A stretch of DNA of 64,000 nucleotides, from positions 6,391,001 to 6,455,000 of the forward strand of contig OU612066.1 of assembly GCA_914767715.1 (NCBI GenBank). The letters run 5' to 3'. The DNA comes from Membranipora membranacea. Taxonomy: Eukaryota > Bryozoa > Gymnolaemata > Cheilostomatida > Membraniporidae. Below are positions 60,491 to 64,000 of the stretch, in pieces. How positions within the stretch are numbered: position 1 is the stretch's first letter; every line of letters begins with the position of its first letter. The notes below the pieces were generated by a model. The model ran no database searches. It was not told the origin of the DNA and worked only from the letters and a program-made list of their open reading frames with translations. The position numbers and the translations under genes were made by a program.

Positions 60491-62637
60491 TTAAGACTGA
60501 TGAACAAGTTGAAACCCCCGTCGCCGACATAGTAAATCTCTATCCTTGAAGTCACCAGAACCAGAACCAATGTTTTCTATTTGCCTGGCTGAGGCATCAA
60601 CATCGCTTTCTTCAAAAGAAGATGTTGCCGAAACAACAAATGACGACCTCACAAAATCTTTTATATCACACGATATATCCTCGCAAACATCACAGCACAT
60701 AGTCTGATCTTCTGGTTTGGTGCACTTAAACTTAGCTAGGAGGGTATTTCGGAGACATTGAGTTCTGTTTTTATATGTTTTCATTGTCTCGTCTAATTTG
60801 CGCCCTGATGCCATTCTCGAAAATGTTAGCAATATGGAGTCAGCGTGTATGTCAGCTTCTCGGGCAGCCTGTCCAGTCTCATGGAAGAATGCAACTGCCG
60901 TAGCTGGTGCTCCATAATGTAAGACGTATTGGACTCTGGCAAGATTTATACCCATCGAGAGACTGCTCAAGCAGAACATGATCTTAGCGTTGCTTTTCTT
61001 TAATAAATCACGTAGATTTTTGGCCTTTACTTCCGGATCAGTAGTCAGTTGATACATACAGCTAATCGAGTTATGGTCTCCTATTGTTTGCTTACTGTGG
61101 TATCTAACCCATTCGAAAGCATCAGATAGATACCTAGTGTTCGTAAAAAAGATTAGCATTCTAGGCAAGTTCTCAGCAGCAGTTCTAAGAATGAGTGTGA
61201 TAAGCCATTGGAAATCTGTTGTTATGTCGCCGTTAACTCGAGTGGTATGATATCTGTAATTAAGACGACATACATTATAGACAAACTATATCTGGGATGT
61301 GTATGTATGTCATTATGTTTATGTTGTATCAGCTGTCAACATTCACTACTTGCTCCTCAAACCATATTTAGTGCTTTAAATTGTTCAGCAGGAAAAATAT
61401 GGCAGATCGAAGTTACTGGACGGGATAAGGGACATCCCACCATGAACAGACAACTCCCAGTATCATACTGCAGATGTAACACATTCTTGGCAGTGACTCA
61501 AGGTGACACATATGAACACCAAAAGTAATAGCAGGAAATTACTATATCTAGTGTTAATACTGTCTGTCTGTATATCATGTTGCTATTTTCTAAGCCCTTG
61601 ATATGGTATCACCCGAGATGCCTGTTGATCAACGATAATGTTGTCATGTAAGCTTTTCCATAAATATACCTGATATAATGAGAGGGCGACTCCTATCCCG
61701 ATTGATACTATTTCTATGTATGTACATGGCAAAGGTCATAGATATATATATATATATGTAGGCAAAGGTACTACCATAGACCATAATAATCTTCCACGCT
61801 TATGGGTACTACAATAGCCAAGGGGCAGCGACGTGTAAATAGCCTAAAGCCAAATTCAAGTTTAGAGCGTTGGCTACATTACTTACGATATATTCCTCTT
61901 GTTGATGTCAACTTTGATGACGGCCTGAGTCTGAGAGATGTTTTTGCAGTTTCAATAACGTCTCCCGGAGCGGTGGCAGACAGACAGATGAAAGGCACGG
62001 ACAGATAAGCTCGGAGTTGACCGAGCTTTCCATATGACTCTCGAAATGCTGCAGCTTCGCCTACACTTAGACCCCTATATATAGACAAATGGGGAGATGA
62101 AAACAAAGTGACTTCTTATATCGGTCGGTCGGTGATTATGAAGTCTGTGTCAGGAAATCATTTGCATTGGGATAAATCTAATAGGACCAGACGTCTAGTT
62201 GGATTTGTAATTTAACTGAAACCTAAATCATTGTTGCCTCGCTTTTCAGGACAGGGGTGTTACACTATTAGGGCTACTGTATTACAACTTTATTTACTAC
62301 AAATAATTGTCCATTTCAATCACAAAAGTTTGATCGCATAGATTTCACTGACTGCTATTACTTTTGGTAAAACTAACCATGCAGCAATGATGTGGAATTC
62401 ATCGATGAATACCGCCTTCACATTATCGGCCACATAAGCTGTTGTGAGTAATGCTCTGCCACAAGCACCAAGAATGTTTTCCGGGCTTGTGAATATGAAC
62501 ACTGCTTGTCTGGCCTCCGCAAGAGTAGACGCTGATAGGTGAACGAGCGATACTTGTGGGATGATTTCTCTGCATTTCGACATGGCATCAGTTATCAATG
62601 CTACGAGAGGCATGACTATCAGAAATCTGGCAAATTG
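60491..62637 (-). CDS. RecQ-like ATP-dependent DNA helicase, partial
   Basis: Three minus-strand exons. 62637-62378 (acceptor TTCTACAG, donor CATG/GTTAGT): MPLVALITDAMSKCREI, then AVFIDEFHIIAAW (motif II, DEFH in place of the usual DEAH). 62060-61887: SYGKLGQLRAYLSVPF then CLSATAPGD (motif III), donor ATC/GTAAGT. 61215-60491: LPRMLIFFTNTRYLSDAF (motif IV), MFCLSSLSMGINLARVQYVLHYG (motif V) and ETGQAAREADIHAD (motif VI; RecQ usually has QExGRAGRDG-like), then a Cys cluster (MCCDVCEDISCD). Motif I (Walker A) is not found upstream, and an exon between motifs III and IV may be lost. Probably a multicopy, degenerating family. Confidence 0.78.
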
Positions 62638-62901
62638 CTGTAGAAAAACAAACCATACACTATTTTAGATGCCGATTCTAATCTTTAGAATTACTTTATG
62701 AGAGCCCGTTTGGAAGGTTGAGCATCTGGATATCATCATGATTATGTGGCCTATATCAATACGAATGAATCTGAGTGTATGATAACCAGGAATGAGTATT
62801 AACTGGAATGCATTCATTTTCTCACATAGTTGAGATGTAGACCCAATTTCTTTGCGTATTTTAAATTTGTGGCTGACTTCCCAACAACATGAAAATATTA
62901 C

Positions 62902-63100
62902 CTTGGGGGTGTTGTTGAGTGTGACAGAGCTAGGCCGATCATCTAGGGTGGTCGAGCCCATCAAAGCTGATAGCTCCTCTTCAGCATCTGCTCTACTTTC
63001 ATCAGTTGCCCTTGGTGGTCTCTCAGATGTGCTGGTCTCAAGATCAGCAGTTTGGGTAAGCGGAGAATCAGTGATTAGGAGATCATCATCATGTAGGCGC
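62902..63100 (-). CDS. Acidic/Ser-Thr-rich exon, unassigned
   Basis: Acceptor CTTGTAG and donor CCCAAG/GTAATA bound an open exon reading RLHDDDLLITDSPLTQTAD, then DAEEELSALMGSTTLDDRP. No domain. It may be an upstream exon of the helicase gene or belong to a different transcript; the gene at 63564 ends with its own stop before it. Confidence 0.4.
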
Positions 63101-63563
63101 TACAAGTAAAAAAATGAAACCGAGTGTTGAGATATGAGCACTACCTGGTCTGGTCCTATCAATTGAAGCAATGAAATATTATATATTTATTAATTAGTAT
63201 CATTATATTTTGTGTATAGTATAGTATATAGTTCGTATACCTGGCCTGCAAACAACATCGGTGTCACAAACATAGTGTTTGGCAATTTGATAAAGCCATA
63301 CCTTATGCAGGTAATTAGCAAGACCAAATTATCCAAAGACACTTCTGGTTCCTAAGATCTGTTTTTTTGTCAACACCTATTTTGGACATGGATCATTTTG
63401 CTTTGGTACTGAACCGGACATCATTCATTTTGCTTTGGTAATTGAACTGCTTTAATAGGGTGTAATCAAGATATTCACCAGAGAGCATTCTTTCCATGCT
63501 ATGATTTTCGTGATATTAAAAACTTATACTACAAGTCTATCTGTCATACCATGGCATTCCATT

Positions 63564-64000
63564 TTAGTCAGAGTCATTGGCAGTGTCATCAGACTTTATC
63601 TTACTGTAGAATGTCTCAGGATCGACATACTTAGTAAGAGACATGACATCGGCGTATTTAATTGATGATATTGCGATGGATACTGTATATAGTCTGACTT
63701 TCTCCCTAGGGAGCTTGGCCTGGCCTTTCTTCTTCGTCATCACAAACTGCTTAAAAGGCCCTGCATAAGCTTCCTTAACCATGGCAAACCGAGGGTGTTG
63801 ACGGGCCATCTGGAGCACACGCACAGGTCGGGAAGGGAACGGTCAGCTAGCTACATAGAGGTTTTTCAGGAAGTCAGTCCACCTATGAAAGTCTTCCTGA
63901 GTCACCTCTATGACGTTGAATGGCGATGGGTTTTTGCGGCATGTTTTGAACTCCTCCCACCATGCGGCTGGTGTCCCTGCCGGGGTCTTCTGGTTTACAT
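63564..64000 (-). pseudogene. Partial gene with WWEEF...CP/PF-type domain, one nonsense codon
   Basis: Open from the window edge on the minus strand except for a TGA at 63843-63845, in one frame to TAA at 63564-63566. It reads PAAWWEEFKTCRKNPSPFNV, then EDFHRWTDFLKNLYVAS, stop, PFPSRPVRVLQMARQHPRF, then PREKVRLYTVSIAISSIKYA and FYSKIKSDDTANDSD. I have an impression of this domain from multicopy genes of molluscs and cnidarians but cannot name it. A Cys (TGC) in place of TGA would fit the context. N-terminus lies outside the window. Confidence 0.5.

Noticed and set aside
1-64000. CRISPR array, prokaryotic operon or integrated virus
   Set aside because: Regular repeats here are satellites without spacers, genes are spliced, and no viral capsid, polymerase or integrase beyond LINE RTs and transposases was recognised.

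Overview
This is eukaryotic DNA, almost certainly from an aquatic invertebrate animal. Coding sequence sits in short exons with GT/AG splice sites, background sequence is AT-rich, and nearly everything recognisable is a transposable element or a decayed copy of one. The repertoire (PIF/Harbinger with a MADF partner gene, hAT with a C-terminal dimerisation domain, piggyBac with a Cys-rich tail, pogo with psq and CENP-B type helix-turn-helix exons, Tx1-like and CR1/Jockey-like LINEs, tRNA-derived SINEs, expanded RecQ-like helicases) is typical of cnidarians, molluscs, echinoderms or lancelets. I cannot name the species. No bacterial operon, CRISPR array or ordinary housekeeping gene was found.

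Layout. 1.8-14.0 kb: a 12.2-kb PIF/Harbinger element bounded by TTA target duplications and similar inverted ends, with a broken transposase (+) and a convergent broken MADF gene (-). Nested in it are a hAT gene (three exons in phase), a 1.9-kb element with about 320-bp inverted arms, a foldback with tRNA-like arms, and a tandem array derived from the MADF 3' end. 14.8-16.5 kb: a 5'-truncated CR1/Jockey-like LINE. 19.4-20.6 kb: a LINE scrap and TTAA-flanked MITEs. 22.5-27.8 kb: a decayed Tx1/L1-like LINE (ORF1 zinc knuckles, endonuclease, RT) whose 3' end abuts a 35-nt copy of the U2 snRNA 5' end. 28.2-36.4 kb: three direct repeats, each with a minus-strand exon for the same short single-span membrane protein. 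Copy 2 is split by a 1.3-kb hAT-type element. 38.4-39.7 kb: two satellites (52 bp x 8, 179 bp x 3) next to a dispersed repeat. 40.9-43.7 kb: two non-autonomous hAT elements with 8-bp target duplications. 49.2-49.8 kb: a piggyBac fragment. 49.9-59.4 kb: a 9.5-kb pogo-like element with TA duplications and transposase exons at both ends, holding three other minus-strand coding blocks, including a RecQ-like pseudogene. 60.5-64.0 kb: a second RecQ-like helicase and a partial unknown gene.

The genes do not form a pathway. The window reads as a transposon graveyard with repeated nesting. The most interesting items are the U2-adjacent Tx1-like LINE, the triplicated membrane-protein exon, the two large composite DNA transposons, and the lysine/serine-rich gene with mostly phase-1 introns at 52.7-55.3 kb. 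All family names come from reading translated sequence by eye; no search was run.
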